Source: Gibbula magus
Lineage: Eukaryota; Mollusca; Gastropoda; Trochida; Trochidae
Assembly: GCA_936450465.1 (NCBI GenBank)
Contig: OW388291.1
Span: forward strand, 36,680,656-36,744,655
DNA length: 64,000 nucleotides
Direction of reading: 5' to 3'
Below the pieces are notes generated by a model. The model did no database searches and had not been told where the DNA came from. It saw only the letters and a program-made list of their open reading frames with translations. The translations under genes were made by a program, and so were the position numbers. Numbering within the stretch: position 1 is the first letter of the stretch; each line of letters opens with the position of its first letter. This document shows, in pieces, positions 1 to 11,579 of the stretch.

Positions 1-1500
1 TTTCTTAATGATTATCCGAAAATATTATGGAAATTATGTATCTGTAGCTGAGATGATTTCCTATATTTTGGTAACGATTTCAGAATTAATAGACAAACAA
101 TATATTCATGAAAATTATTCTCGCAACAGCTATAATTAATACGTAAGTCTATGGGAATTAAGTTACGTTACATGTACGTAATATTGTGGCCACCTGCTGT
201 ATAAACTTTTGTTCGTATGTTATTTTATTAGAACAGAATGAAATACTATATATTTGTACATTTGTTGGAACTATGCATGAACTACAAAACATGAATTAAC
301 CTTATTGTTCAAGTATAGTTTGTTAAATACTATTTTGCACAGTAGCAATGTAGGAAGATGAATCATATTTAGATGAATGCACCACTTATGAAAATACCGG
401 CTTTCACCCGTCATTAGATGACAGATAAGTGATATTACACTGTAAATATACAACATTTTATGTTTATTATATGCTTTTGTGGTCAGAAATGTGGCGTTTT
501 TAACACCAAATAATCCTATTTTTATTTGGCCAACCAAACACATAAATTCTCTCAATCATATCATTCTCATAACCCAAAAATGATTCACTTTCTAAACGTT
601 AAGCAAGGGGGAAAACCTAAGTTTTTAAAAACTCTTTTTAATCATCAAATTTAATTATGTTCATTAAACACACAGACCTTTAACTGCTTCTACAGAAAAT
701 GGATATCTTAGGCGAAAAGACTTAGCACACCTTTAAGAAAACTTTATTTTCTCACGTACACTTTGTGTATCGCTGCATAGGCCTAATTATAGTTTGCCAT
801 ATTTGCGATTATTTTACATAGGCTATTTATGCCATTGCGAGAATAGTGGGTATATAACAATTATATATTTCCTCTTTCAATAATCTATATGTTTATAACA
901 TATAATTCCATAATGCGTTTGTAACGTTTTTAAGAAGAAACAGTTGTTACCTGATTGCAAATTATATGAGAAATGTTAACAATAATGAGAAGAATTATCT
1001 CGATCCCTTTGCTCAGAAACAAATCTCACCCATTACAGAAATTCAAATAACTCTCTTGAAAATTGATGTTCGTAGTTTAAACAAAATCCAAATCTCATTG
1101 TTACACAAACATCTGTTTCTTATACCATGAATTGAATCGGGGCTTAATAATTCATTACCATTTCAAATCATAAATGAAATGTAGGCTAACAGTTTGAGGA
1201 AAAAACGCATTTTTATGAATTTTATTTTGCAAACATGTATTATCTTTATATAAGAAAACCAGTTGGACCAGAACAACATTTTCTCTTTCAGAAGACATGT
1301 AATATATGGAAATGTATTAAGAACTTTTGTTTAAAAAAATAAGTTTTTCCATAACTAAGACCTTTTGCGAAACTGCATGCTGATTCATCACTTTAACATG
1401 CCCTAATTTCATTAGTAATTAGTATCCGGTGAAACATTGCATTTTTGGAAGCAGTAAACAGACAGGATTAAATTGATATATTTTTCTGCCTTCACCCAAA
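1..1500. other. AT-rich DNA without recognisable features
   Basis: I see no exon-like open frame with splice borders, no tandem array and no transposon termini here. The short open frames present are chance products of AT-rich sequence. Confidence 0.6.
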
Positions 1501-1729
1501 ACTTGGACTTAAAGTTATTTTAGAGACAAGTTACAGCTTTCGACCCATCCCCTAACGTAAAACGTCATTTTGCAGCCGCTTAATGGCGGACGACGCTAGC
1601 GCCACCACAAAGGGGAGTAACTGAGAGCGTCGTGACGCACTGCTCCGTGGAGAGGTCTATAGGAGGATAAAAGGCCATATCAGCGGGCTCTTATAGGGAC
1701 CACACATCATCAGTACAGCGACCTGAAGA

Positions 1730-2648
1730 ATGCCAAGACTGAGCAGAGCGCAACGCAACAACGCCATGACAGACTGTTAGCAGGAGCGACACAGAATGAT
1801 GTGGCATAATCTCATCATTATGTACCCGATTCCATATCACAAACACAGTTGATGACAGACCAAGGACAGGCAGACCAAGGGTGACAACTCGGGCCCAAGA
1901 TCGGTACATCAGACTTCCTCACCTTCGAGAGCGCACCAGAACAGCAAGGTCAACAACAACCCAGATACTTGGCCTTCGTCGAATATTGGACCAAACGGTA
2001 CGCAACAGGCTTAGAGAGGCTGGACTTTTCCATGAAAACTGGTTCGACGTCCTGTTTTTACGTATCGCTATCTAGTGGAACGTCTGCAGTGATGTCAACA
2101 GAGGTTTTCTGCTTATATAGACGTAGTGATGGACGCACAAGTGTATAAAAATACGTCAGGGAAAACGTTATGCTCCAAACTGCGTTCAGGAGGTGGTCCA
2201 ATTTCGAGGTGGGAGTGTCATGGTGTTGGAATTCACCACGGTGGTAGGACACCCCCATGCACGTGGCAGGTTCTCTCACGGGAGTACGGTATAGGGAATT
2301 GATCTTGCAGCCTTCCTCACGTCAACATCCATGGTGGACTCTTTCAACAGGATAACGCTCGACCATGTTGCATGTGTTTATTGGGACTTTCTACAGCGAA
2401 ACAACGTCCAGACATTGCCATGGCCAGCCAGGTCACCAGATGTGTCACCAATTGAGCATATCCGGGACGAACTGGATCGAAGTGTGCGCAGAAAGAATTC
2501 ACCACCCCAAACACTTCCGGAACTTCTCATGGCACTTCAGTACGAATGGCAGAACATTCCATAGGCTGTGATTGACCACTTGATTGCATCAATGGGTCGT
2601 CGGTGCAAAACAGTAATCAATGCAAACGGTGGTAATAACCATTACTGA
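1730..2648 (+). pseudogene. Degenerate Tc1-like (IS630/Tc1-mariner) transposase
   Basis: Conceptual translation in shifting frames gives pieces of a Tc1-type transposase in the right order. They are an N-terminal MPRLSRAQRNNAM (from the ATG at 1730), then RVTTRAQDRYIRLPHLRERT (about 1875-1940), QTVRNRLREAGL (about 1995-2030), KRYAPNCVQEV and GGSVMV (about 2160-2225), QQDNARP around the second catalytic Asp (about 2345-2365), and WPARSPDVSPIEHIRDELDR around the third acidic residue (about 2425-2480). The end reads INANGGNNHY and stops at 2648. The family (DNA-binding HTH plus DDE/D catalytic domain, about 340 residues) cuts and pastes DNA with TA target duplication. Here there are several frameshifts and stops, and the first catalytic region (SDESRF in relatives) is damaged, so the copy cannot make transposase. 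I could not find clear terminal inverted repeats on either side. Confidence 0.9.
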
Positions 2649-2952
2649 CATTTTGCACCCTTGTACCTTTAAATCACTTGTGCACTTGTGTATCGCATCA
2701 ACATATTTGTCCTGAGTAAAGGCTAGTACAGATATCTTCAAACTGTGTTTTAGTTTGGATTTCCATGTTCGGAATTCATCTGATGTTTTATTTATATTGA
2801 GCTTTGAAAGTCAGTGTCAAGTTTCTTTTTTAAGAGTATATAATTATTGAGATGGTCTTACACATATATTTATTTGATATAATTGTTGTACTTATGACTA
2901 AGCTGTCTTCTGTAATGAGATACAATAACATAAAATGACATTTGTGAGTAAG

Positions 2953-3795
2953 TTAAAGAGCCATCACGGATGTTAGTATTTCAATTTTTTGGAAAATATA
3001 CTTATAACGTCATTCGCCAGAGAAATCTTTTATCTACAACATGGCATATGTTAAATAATTTTCATATCACGACAATGTATTGCAATTTGGTTTCAAAGAG
3101 AGGTACCACTTCGACTAGCGCGCTAAAGGTATCTGACGTATATAAACAGAATCCCCTTTTTTGCGTAATACGTACTACACAAACAGCAAGCGATTCCGAA
3201 GCGTGAAGGCTCGTCTCTAGCGCAAGTCACCATAACAACCCATATGCTGCACGTGCTTCACGTGTCTCTCTTGCAAGTTACCCTTGTCACACATTACTGA
3301 ATGTGACGATTGCTTTACAAACAATGTTTCTAAATGTCCTGAGAATATACAAATTATTTCCTGTTTAATGTTCTTTTTATTGAGATAAGACCAGCAAATT
3401 ATGACAAATTTTTACTCTCTTAATTATAGAATTCAAGAAATATACCTAATTGGGTAAAACAATTATTCCAATATCTGTAGCAAATACATAATTAAATGAA
3501 ATAGTAAATAAATCACCGCCAAAAAAATTTACATTTCGATATCTTTCATTGCTCATATTTTTTGTTATTCTTTCGTGTCTTTGTTTACTGTGTGTGAGCT
3601 AGACCATAATGCTTTGCGCTTGAAATTAATAGATTGGATCTATATTTAGACTGGAAAACACCTTTACTAATTAATGCAATTTCTCGGCTTATTTTAAGTT
3701 GGAAAAATTAGGGAAAAATTAAGTGTATTTATTTCACGGAGATGGATTTTTGGATTTTTTTTATATTTTCATCAACATCTGTGATGGCTCTTTAA
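2953..3795. mobile_element. TTAA-flanked inverted-repeat element (MITE-like)
   Basis: The left end reads TTAAAGAGCCATCACGGATG and the right end is its inverse (GTGATGGCTCTTTAA, 3781-3795). This gives a perfect 15-bp inverted repeat including the TTAA, with imperfect extension into the sequence after it (GGATGTTAG versus AGATGTTGATG). The ~843-bp interior has no long open frame, so it looks non-autonomous. TTAA at both ends is the target-site signature of piggyBac-type elements (known for that superfamily), but the terminal bases are not the usual piggyBac CCY, so the superfamily is open. It lies directly against the first of the three tandem modules that follow. Confidence 0.75.
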
Positions 3796-3801
3796 GCAGG
3801 T

Positions 3802-5225
3802 TACCGATATATCACGACTTTTTGCATCTGTTTGGAAGATATCATTCCTCAAGAATGACAGATGTATGACAACAGTTTCAAATGATGCACTGTCTGTTAA
3901 ACGTATCCGTATCCAACAGCACAACTTCACAACTTAGATCTCGTGCTACATAATGTTGTCTTAAGCTAGAGGTAACTTTTTCTAGAGCAAGAACATTACA
4001 GTGTTGGTGTCGATTGCACTCCATAGATGTCAAGCCATCGTCAACCAGGCTGGGGATTGGTGATCTTTATCACCCTCGTTGCAGGAGTGATGGGTTATGA
4101 ACAACAATCACTGAATCCTTAAGCTGATTGACAGATCTGTTTTTCTGTGGAGATTTTTAAAGCAATTTCTGATAGTCATTCACGCCTCTGTTACAGGTGT
4201 ACTGGGAGATAATAGTGTATCTTTGCAAACTATATTGCATCACTTCCTTACATTAGAAATAAATGCATAATAACATGTAGACGTAAGAACAGATGGACGC
4301 TTTTATGACTACTTGGAAGTCCCTGTCTTCCAAAACATTAGAATATAGTGTGTACACTATTTGATTTATGCAATCTCAGTTTAACAATATATAAGTTCGA
4401 TAATATAACAAAGTATGTCCCAAAATAGTATCTTCTGCAGACATTCGCAAGTGTCACAGAATGCACAGAAACTCTGTTGTTTCAGCAGTTTTCTCCAGGC
4501 ATACATAATTACACATGAAATGAGTTTCAAAATGTTTTCAAACAACTTATCCTCGATTCATCTTCAACTGCAAATGCAACCGAATCGGAGATGTCAAGGG
4601 TATATTGCTTTTCACCAGTCCGTCTGTCGGTCCACCTATACAGATGACCTTGGGTTTGTCCGAAAAACTTTAACGTGGCCAAAACTTTTGATTGGTCAGT
4701 GAAATGTCATTGATACTTGATACTATCTTATTTTACAATGACTTTGATAATTTGCTGATGTTTTACGGCCTCCATGCCGTTTCGTGTTTGCTTTTTCAAA
4801 TTATTTTTTAACTATCTAATTAAACAAATGGCTGCCGAAGAGGTGGAAAACAATAAGTCATTCACTTGATTCTTGATGTGTGCATGCATTGTAATGATAC
4901 CTTCAGATGTAGTATTAATTTTTCTCTTGTAACCTTGACCTTGACATAGAACGCAATTAAAACTGTACCAAAGCTTTTTTTTATTATGTTTTGCCACAAA
5001 CAATTTACTGCAAGTTGAAACACAATTACCTTGATTTGACCTACATTTGTAAGTACCGCCTTGCTCTTAAACCGTCTACTCTAAGGACTTTTCCTGCCAA
5101 CATATACTACAAGAGATGAGTTGTGATAGGTTAACTGCCAGCACAAGATCCTTCTTAAAACAGAGTGGTATCCATACCTTGTTGTGTTAAGTTGAATCAT
5201 CAATACACCAGACAAGGTTATGAAG
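3802..5225. repeat. Tandem module, copy A of three
   Basis: This is the first copy of a diverged module repeated at about 5560-6560 and 7398-8545. Shared landmarks in the same order include ATGTATGACAACAGTTTC (near 3861), CGATTGCACTCC (near 4010), ATTCACGCCTCTGTTAC (near 4178), GTGTATCTTTGCAAACT (near 4215), TTTTGCCACAAACAATTTA (near 4988) and ACCGCCTTGCTCTTAAAC (near 5055). No conserved reading frame is apparent across copies, so I treat it as non-coding duplicated DNA. Confidence 0.75.
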
Positions 5226-5559
5226 CTTAATTTCTTTTTCTGTTGATGGTACTTAAAAGAAAATCTCTAATTGAAACTGAGTACATAATATGATTCGCGA
5301 CTCTGGCCCCTCATCAGGTATAACATATATCAACACGAATTGTTTTGAATAACAAATATCAGAGGCTTGCCGGGTCACAATGAATCCCCCGCAGAAATGT
5401 TTGTTGTATTAGATGCGATGTTGTGGTGTAGATACTAGCACTGTTATCACGCAGGCGCCTGTAATAGGTGATTTGAATTAAGGATTAAGTTGCAAATTGT
5501 AATGACACATATTTTCGTTGTCATATGCAAAACAAATTGCAACCAGATCATGTAATATA

Positions 5560-6560
5560 TTTCCTAATGATTGACATATTTATGACAAAAGTTCCAAATG
5601 TCATACTTAGCTTCTTTGTTGAGAAGAAATCATTTCCATCAAAGCACCTTCTCACACATGCAGGTTTAGAGTTATTTGCGGCTTTGATGCTGTCTATATA
5701 TCATCAGAGGCATGCTTCTGAAGTGTAACATCGCTATACTGGGAGTATCAATTGCACTCCATAACTGTAAACCCATCACCAACCAGTCAGACGATACCTG
5801 ATCTATTGCACAGTGGTTTATGAACTGATGGGTCCACGATGATTACATCCATTGAACCTGAGACTTACCCAGACATCAGTTTTTTTTCTAACAGGTTTAT
5901 TCCCTAGGTGATATCAGAAGTGTCTGACTCAGACATATGTTTCCTATAGAGTATATCTTTGTCAATGTGAGAGTTTCATTCATGAGAGTTTGTATGTAGA
6001 GTCTATGTATGAGTTCTGAAGTGAAACCATACATCTTTAACTATTTGAATAGATTGATTGAGTGAAGTAACCTGTGTAGTTGTGTATTTTCAAATATGCA
6101 TTACGATGCAAACTGATGGCTACCTGTCATGATCAATCTGAAGATTAATTGGCAGATCGAATCAGTTTTTCAAAACATTATGACATCTTTATTTCATTTT
6201 GCACATTCAGTATTAACACAGTTCCAGGTTAAAGATGCCACTCGGAGGCTTTTTATGATACTGTTTTATATGCATGTAATGGTTGATTAATGAACATGAT
6301 GAGTAGTCAAACTTTGTAACACAAACCATTTACAAATCCTTTTTAAGACAGTTTCCCCCTGAATATTCTTTCATTGAGAGACTCCTGGGAAACGTTCTGC
6401 GTTCTTTAAAGATGTTATGCTGCAGATGATTTAACCTATGCCTAAAATAATTGCTTTACTCCTAAAACTGTCTGCTCCAGATACTCCCCTGTCAGAATCT
6501 CCTACAGATGATGAGATGTCTGCTAGCAGAGTATGCTGCTTAAAGCAGGATACTTTACAA
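5560..6560. repeat. Tandem module, copy B (most diverged)
   Basis: This copy is recognised by the segment around 5567-5600 (ATTGACATATTTATGACAA), by AATTGCACTCCATAACTG near 5750 followed by a CATCACCAACCAG block, and by a block at 6440-6530 matching the 'rapid TCTTAAAC ... ACTTTTCCTGTC' end of the other copies. It is shorter and clearly more diverged than A and C. The open frame of 67 codons at 5525-5728 is not conserved in A or C, so I do not call a gene. Confidence 0.55.
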
Positions 6561-6997
6561 AGCTTATGATTAACAATCAAATATTCATTTGCTGTTTTAT
6601 GTAATGCTACAATCCTTATTATCATAGAGTATAGATCCGATACATCAATATCTTACCACAGCTGTGAACATCGTTTTTCTATGGTCAAAATGTGACAATG
6701 TCGTTTTTTCCATGTGGGGTGGTCAAAAAGGACTTAAGAAAATAACAATGTATTACAAATCATCCTTCATGTCTATATATCTACTAAGGAAGATACGATA
6801 CTACTTGTGCTCCTTACAATTCATGCTTCTTAAACCTGAGGATATTGTAAGTGATGTCATTGCAGATGAATTATAACAGTCAATTACTGCAAGTACAGCA
6901 CTTCAAATTCGAATTGTTTTAATGAATCTTTTTAAGTTAAATCGACAGTTAAAGGTGCTAAAACACGTTGAAATAGCATGTACGCAGATATATAAGC

Positions 6998-7021
6998 GCC
7001 GGGAGTGACGTCAAGCCCGGC
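6998..7021. promoter_or_regulatory. Perfect CRE inside a 24-bp near-palindrome
   Basis: TGACGTCA (7006-7013), the full cAMP-response element recognised by CREB/ATF factors, lies between inverted arms GCCGGG (6998-7003) and CCCGGC (7016-7021). The 24 bp are symmetric at 10 of 12 positions per half. A TATATAAG sequence lies a few bases upstream (near 6988). The GC-rich arms stand out from the AT-rich surroundings. No transcript is evident nearby, so function is unproven. Confidence 0.4.
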
Positions 7022-7397
7022 AGATACGATTCAGTGACATGGGTGAATCAATTGTCGGCACGAATTAGGCGGTGTAACTGATAAGCCGGTTATAAGTATT
7101 TTAAGGAGCGATGTCAGAAATTCTAAGTCAAATTGAAATCCCCTTTTAATGAAAGTGACCTTTAAATTTCAAGTTAGTTTGAAATTTGAGCATGGTACTC
7201 TCAACATCATCAGAAGGCAATTTGGGAGCGAGAATATGACGCCATTTGTGTTGATTTCATATCACATATAAACCAATAACATTCCAAGCTGAAGCTAGGT
7301 GCACTACTCATGTTTTGTAAAGAATATCTTTGTCGGTCATTGGCGTTTAGCTGTCTTCCGTAATGACATAAGATCTTATGATGTGACAGTTGCAAGT

Positions 7398-8545
7398 GAC
7401 GGTATTTCATTACTTTTTGCAGCTGTTCGTACGATAGAACACCTAATGGATGACATATGTATGACAACAGTTTCATATGAAGCATGGTAGTAATGGAATC
7501 CATATTCAACAGACAACTTCACACGCTTGGTGTTAGTGCAATAGTGTTCTCTGTAGAGATGGCTTTTTCTGGAGCAAGAACGTTACAGTATTGGTGGTGT
7601 CGGTTGCACTCCTGAGCTGTCAAACCATCATCAGCCACACAGAATAAAGGTGATATATTGCACCCAGCGTAAGAAGTGATGGGTCTCCAGTACTAAAATT
7701 CATTGAACCCTTAAGCTGTTTCAGAGATCCGGTTTACTGTTTGGAGTTTTTAAAGCAAATTCTGGTAGAGTCATTCACGCCTCTGTTACAAGTGTACTGA
7801 GAGATGATAGTGTATCTTTGCAAACTGTATTGCATCACTTTTTAAATTGGAACAACAAGTGTACTAACATGTGGACATGTGTTAAGTAAGAGCAGATCTG
7901 GGCACTTTTATGGCTACTGAGAAGTCCTTGTCTTCCAAAAGATTAGAATATAGTGTTTACATCTGCCTGATTAACGCATAATTGTTGATTGATCAGTGAC
8001 ACTTAACCTCAACTTGATATGATCATTTACATTCATGTTTTTGTACCTTTTGAACAATTCGATACGGTCAGCTATATGGTAATATCTGGCGGCAACAGTG
8101 TTTGACAAATAACCTTGCTTTACGATAGTAAGTTTGAAATACGACAATTCTAGGTGTTACAGATGTTTGAAAGATGGGCTAAACAGAACAAAAACCTGAA
8201 AAGCACTCCAACAAAAACTTGATGAAAAAGAGTTGAAACGGATAGTTTTAAAAAAGACATAGCGTTCTCAGAAGCTGCTTTATTGGGAAGCTACTGAAGG
8301 TGTGCTGACGTTTTTCAAGTTGTTTTGCCACAAACAATTTAACGCAAGTCGAAACACAATTACTTTGATTTAACCTAAGTACCGCCTTGCTCTTAAACTG
8401 TCTACTCTTAAGGACTTTTCCTGTCAATATTTACCACAATAGACGAGATGTAGTAAGATAACTGCCGGCACAAAATCCTACTTAAAACAGAGTGTTATCC
8501 ATACCTTATTGTTGCAATAAAGTTGCATTATCAAGAAACGTTTAT
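7398..8545. repeat. Tandem module, copy C
   Basis: This copy is collinear with copy A (3802-5225) over its length. Near-identical blocks include ATGTATGACAACAGTTTC near 7461, ATTCACGCCTCTGTTAC near 7770, GTGTATCTTTGCAAACTG near 7810, TTTTGCCACAAACAATTTA near 8323 and CGCCTTGCTCTTAAACTG near 8385. The 5' neighbour of copy A (the TTAA element) is absent here. The array ends about 320 bp before the left terminus of the 8868-14374 element. Confidence 0.7.
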
Positions 8546-8867
8546 GATGCAAAACCATAACCGTGTTCTTGACATTATGTGGCAAAATATTTTTCTCTCA
8601 AAAGAACAAGCCAAATGTAAAAAGTGTAGATGATATTGTTAGGGACCCTTGCTTAATTGTTTCCTGATATTACGTATATACAACAACACCTGTTTATATA
8701 AGTAACACATATCCGAAATACAATTTAAGTCTTCTCATGAAGTGATCCAAATGTAAATGGAGCCATAACGCTGGGAAGTCATCACTATATGACATCATTG
8801 CTTTGTTACGGTAAAATCTTTGTAACGTCGTAGCAACTGTGTTCTTGCTGGTGTTAAATCCTTGTGA

Positions 8868-8976
8868 GGCTGTTCTATACAATCTTGGAAGAAAACATAT
8901 CTTAAGATTTGGCCTATACCATCTTGGAATATTTTTATATTCCAAGATGGTATAACAAATCTTAAGATATGTACGG
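8868..8976 (+). repeat. Left terminal inverted repeat with internal hairpin
   Basis: It begins GGCTGTTCTATACAATCTTG. It contains a perfect 18-bp stem with a 4-nt T loop (8915-8954: TATACCATCTTGGAATAT, TTTT, then the inverse). The stem extends imperfectly outward through ATATCTTAAGATTTG and CAAATCTTAAGATAT to about 8897-8970. Confidence 0.85.
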
Positions 8977-10084
8977 CTCTAAGGTGTCTAATTAGCCTCA
9001 TGGTTGGCGTTCACACTGCACTGTGTAGCCATAGGATTACTATTGATAATTACCGTGATGGCAAATATGAATTTTGCTGGAGCGCCCTTAATTAACTATC
9101 TGTGTGTAGAGACTGTCGTGTATAGCGTTTTAGAATTTCAAGCAAGTGGGATAATTAATCAATCGTCATGCGTCTCGCCATTATCTCGGCACGCTTGTCT
9201 CAGCCTTGGACTATTTCTCGGCGCGCTCTGTGTACTGCGGTGTGTCAACGGCATATGGTATTTCGGTTATGAAGCTTTCGTTGTTCATGTTTAGCATGTA
9301 CAGTGTGATACTTATCTTTTATGCAGCTTTTTGTCACATTACACAACGTACGGGAGAGTTAAAATAAGTCGCAATTTATCTAAAATGAAGTAAAGTTAGA
9401 CGCAAGCCACCGTGCTTTAAAGGTTCCTTAAGCGTTAGAAGGAAAATATAAATGAACATTACGGCACCATTTAATAATTGAATCTCTCAACCTCTTATAC
9501 TGCTGATTTAAATTTAAATTTCATTTAGACTGCATACATACTCGTTAATGCCATATTACCGTAATTATAACACACAATGACATTTCGAATTTATCAGTTA
9601 ATCACACGGATTAACCAAGCTTGGTATCAAGTGAAGACATCATTCAGACAGAATTTATGGTCCCCTATGATATGTTCATGATGTTTACATGTCTTTTCTA
9701 TACATTTTATTTGTATTTGAGATTAATGCCTTAAAACACATAGCACAATGGAGGTGGTGTCTTTCCGGAATTAGAATCGGTAAAATACTTTTGATTTAGT
9801 TTGTTGTTATAATGTGTTGTATTTATGGATTAACTTTGGGTTGTAGTTATAGTGGAACTGACCTGCGAAAAATGAACACCAGTAAATTATTAGAACAGAG
9901 CAGAATTTTTTCAGATTTGAACCACTCATCTACATTACATTAATAGATAATTAACGTGTACGTGAGTGAATGAGGCAGGACATGGATTATTTCCTATGCA
10001 TACAATGTTTGTTAAATTAGGCAAAATACAGAACGGTATAATTGTCAGTAGGATGCAACAGTTTAATAAAATTGTGTTCAGATG
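8977..10084. other. Unique-looking leader segment of the foldback-like element
   Basis: This is about 1.1 kb between the left terminus and the satellite. An open frame of 96 codons at 9004-9294 starts at TTG rather than ATG and has no recognisable domain, so it is not called. I see nothing else. Confidence 0.5.
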
Positions 10085-11535
10085 GATATTACCAAAAATA
10101 CAATCTTGGAATATCCAGTGAATATCTGTCGCAAATGGTGTAATACTCAAATAGGATAGTATTACTTATATTAACTCTTAAGATATTCTTACACTGTATA
10201 TAACATATTTTGAAAATGTATGTTAAGATGACAACCTAGTATGTGAACTCTGTGTTATGTGAACAAACCTTCCTCCAAGAAAGGACCTATACAATCTTGG
10301 AAAATTTAGTGAATACCTGTCGCGTATGAACTTTACTATATGTGAATCAACTTCCCTCCAAGAAATGGCCATACAATCTTGGAATAACTAGTGAATACCT
10401 GTAGCATATGAACTATATGCTATGATATATGAATAAACTTCCCTCCAAGAAATGACTTATACAATCTTGGAATATCTAGTGAATATCTGTCGCATATGAA
10501 CTGTATTATATGTGAATAAACTTCCCTCCAAGAAAAGACCTATACAATCATGGAATATCAATTTAATACCTGTCGCATATGAACTCTATGCTATGATACA
10601 TGAATAAACTTCCCTCCAAGAAATGACTTATACAATCTTGGAATATCTAGTGAATACCTGTCGCATATGAACTTTACTATATGTGAATAAACTTCCCTCC
10701 AAGAAATGACTTATACAATCTTGGAATATCTAGTGAATACCTGTCGCATATGAACTTTACTATATGTGAATAAACTTCCCTCCAAGAAATGACCTATACA
10801 ATCTTGGAATATCTAGTGAATACCTGTCGCATATGAACTTTACTATATGTGAATAATCTTCCCTCCAAGAAATGACCTATACAATCGAGGAATATCTAGT
10901 GAATACCTATTGCTGTGAACTCTATGCTAAGATATATGAATAAACTTCCCTCAAAGAAAAGACCTATACAATCTTGGAATATCTAGTGAATACCTGTCGC
11001 ATATGAACTCTATGCTAAGATATATGAATAAACTTCCCTCCAAGAAAAGACCTATACAATCTTGGAATATCTAGTGAATACCTGTCGCATATGAACTCTA
11101 TGCTAAGATATATGAATAAACTTCCCTCCAAGAAATGACCTATACAATCTTGGAATATCTAGTAAATACCTGTCGCATATGAACTCTATGCTAAGATATA
11201 TGAATAAACTTCCCCCCTCCAAGAAAAGACCTATACAATCTTGGAATATATTGTGAATATCTGTCGCATATGAACTCTATGCTATGATACATGAATAAAC
11301 TTCCCTCCAAGAAATGACCTATACAAATCTTGGAATATCTGTCGCATATGGTGTTATAGTCAAATACGAAACTCATATAAAGTCTGCAGATAATTACACT
11401 ACATGTTACATATTTTGAATATGTATCTTAAGATCACAACCGAGTATATGACCTGTTTGTTATGTGGACAAACGTCCCTCCAAGAAATGGCCATACAGTT
11501 TTGGAATATGCAGTGAATATCTGTCGCAAATGATG
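10085..11535 (+). repeat. Satellite array, 83-91 bp unit, about 13 tight copies plus diverged edges
   Basis: Each unit carries TATACAATCTTGGAATATC, then GTGAATACCTGTCGCATATG, then AATAAACTTCCCTCCAAGAA. Copies of the first motif lie near 10287, 10374, 10460, 10545, 10630, 10713, 10796, 10880, 10966, 11053, 11144, 11234 and 11322. Length differs because some units have CTCTATGCTAAGATATATG and others the shorter CTTTACTATATG. The edge units at about 10085-10260 and 11335-11535 are longer, more diverged and resemble one another (both have CATATTTTGAA and a GTTATGTG-ACAAAC block). This is typical of arrays homogenised in the middle. The first motif is also present in the element's termini. Confidence 0.9.
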
Positions 11536-11579
11536 TAATAATCAAATAGGAATATTTTGGAAATAAATGTTAAAGTCAC

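Noticed and set aside
6950..7170. Possible third TTAA element (TTAAAGGT ends)
   Set aside because: The inverse match is only about 8 bp, which is expected by chance in AT-rich DNA.
9004..9294. 96-codon frame just inside the left terminus of the 5.5-kb element
   Set aside because: It begins at TTG, shows no transposase motif, and its hydrophobic stretches are not convincing.
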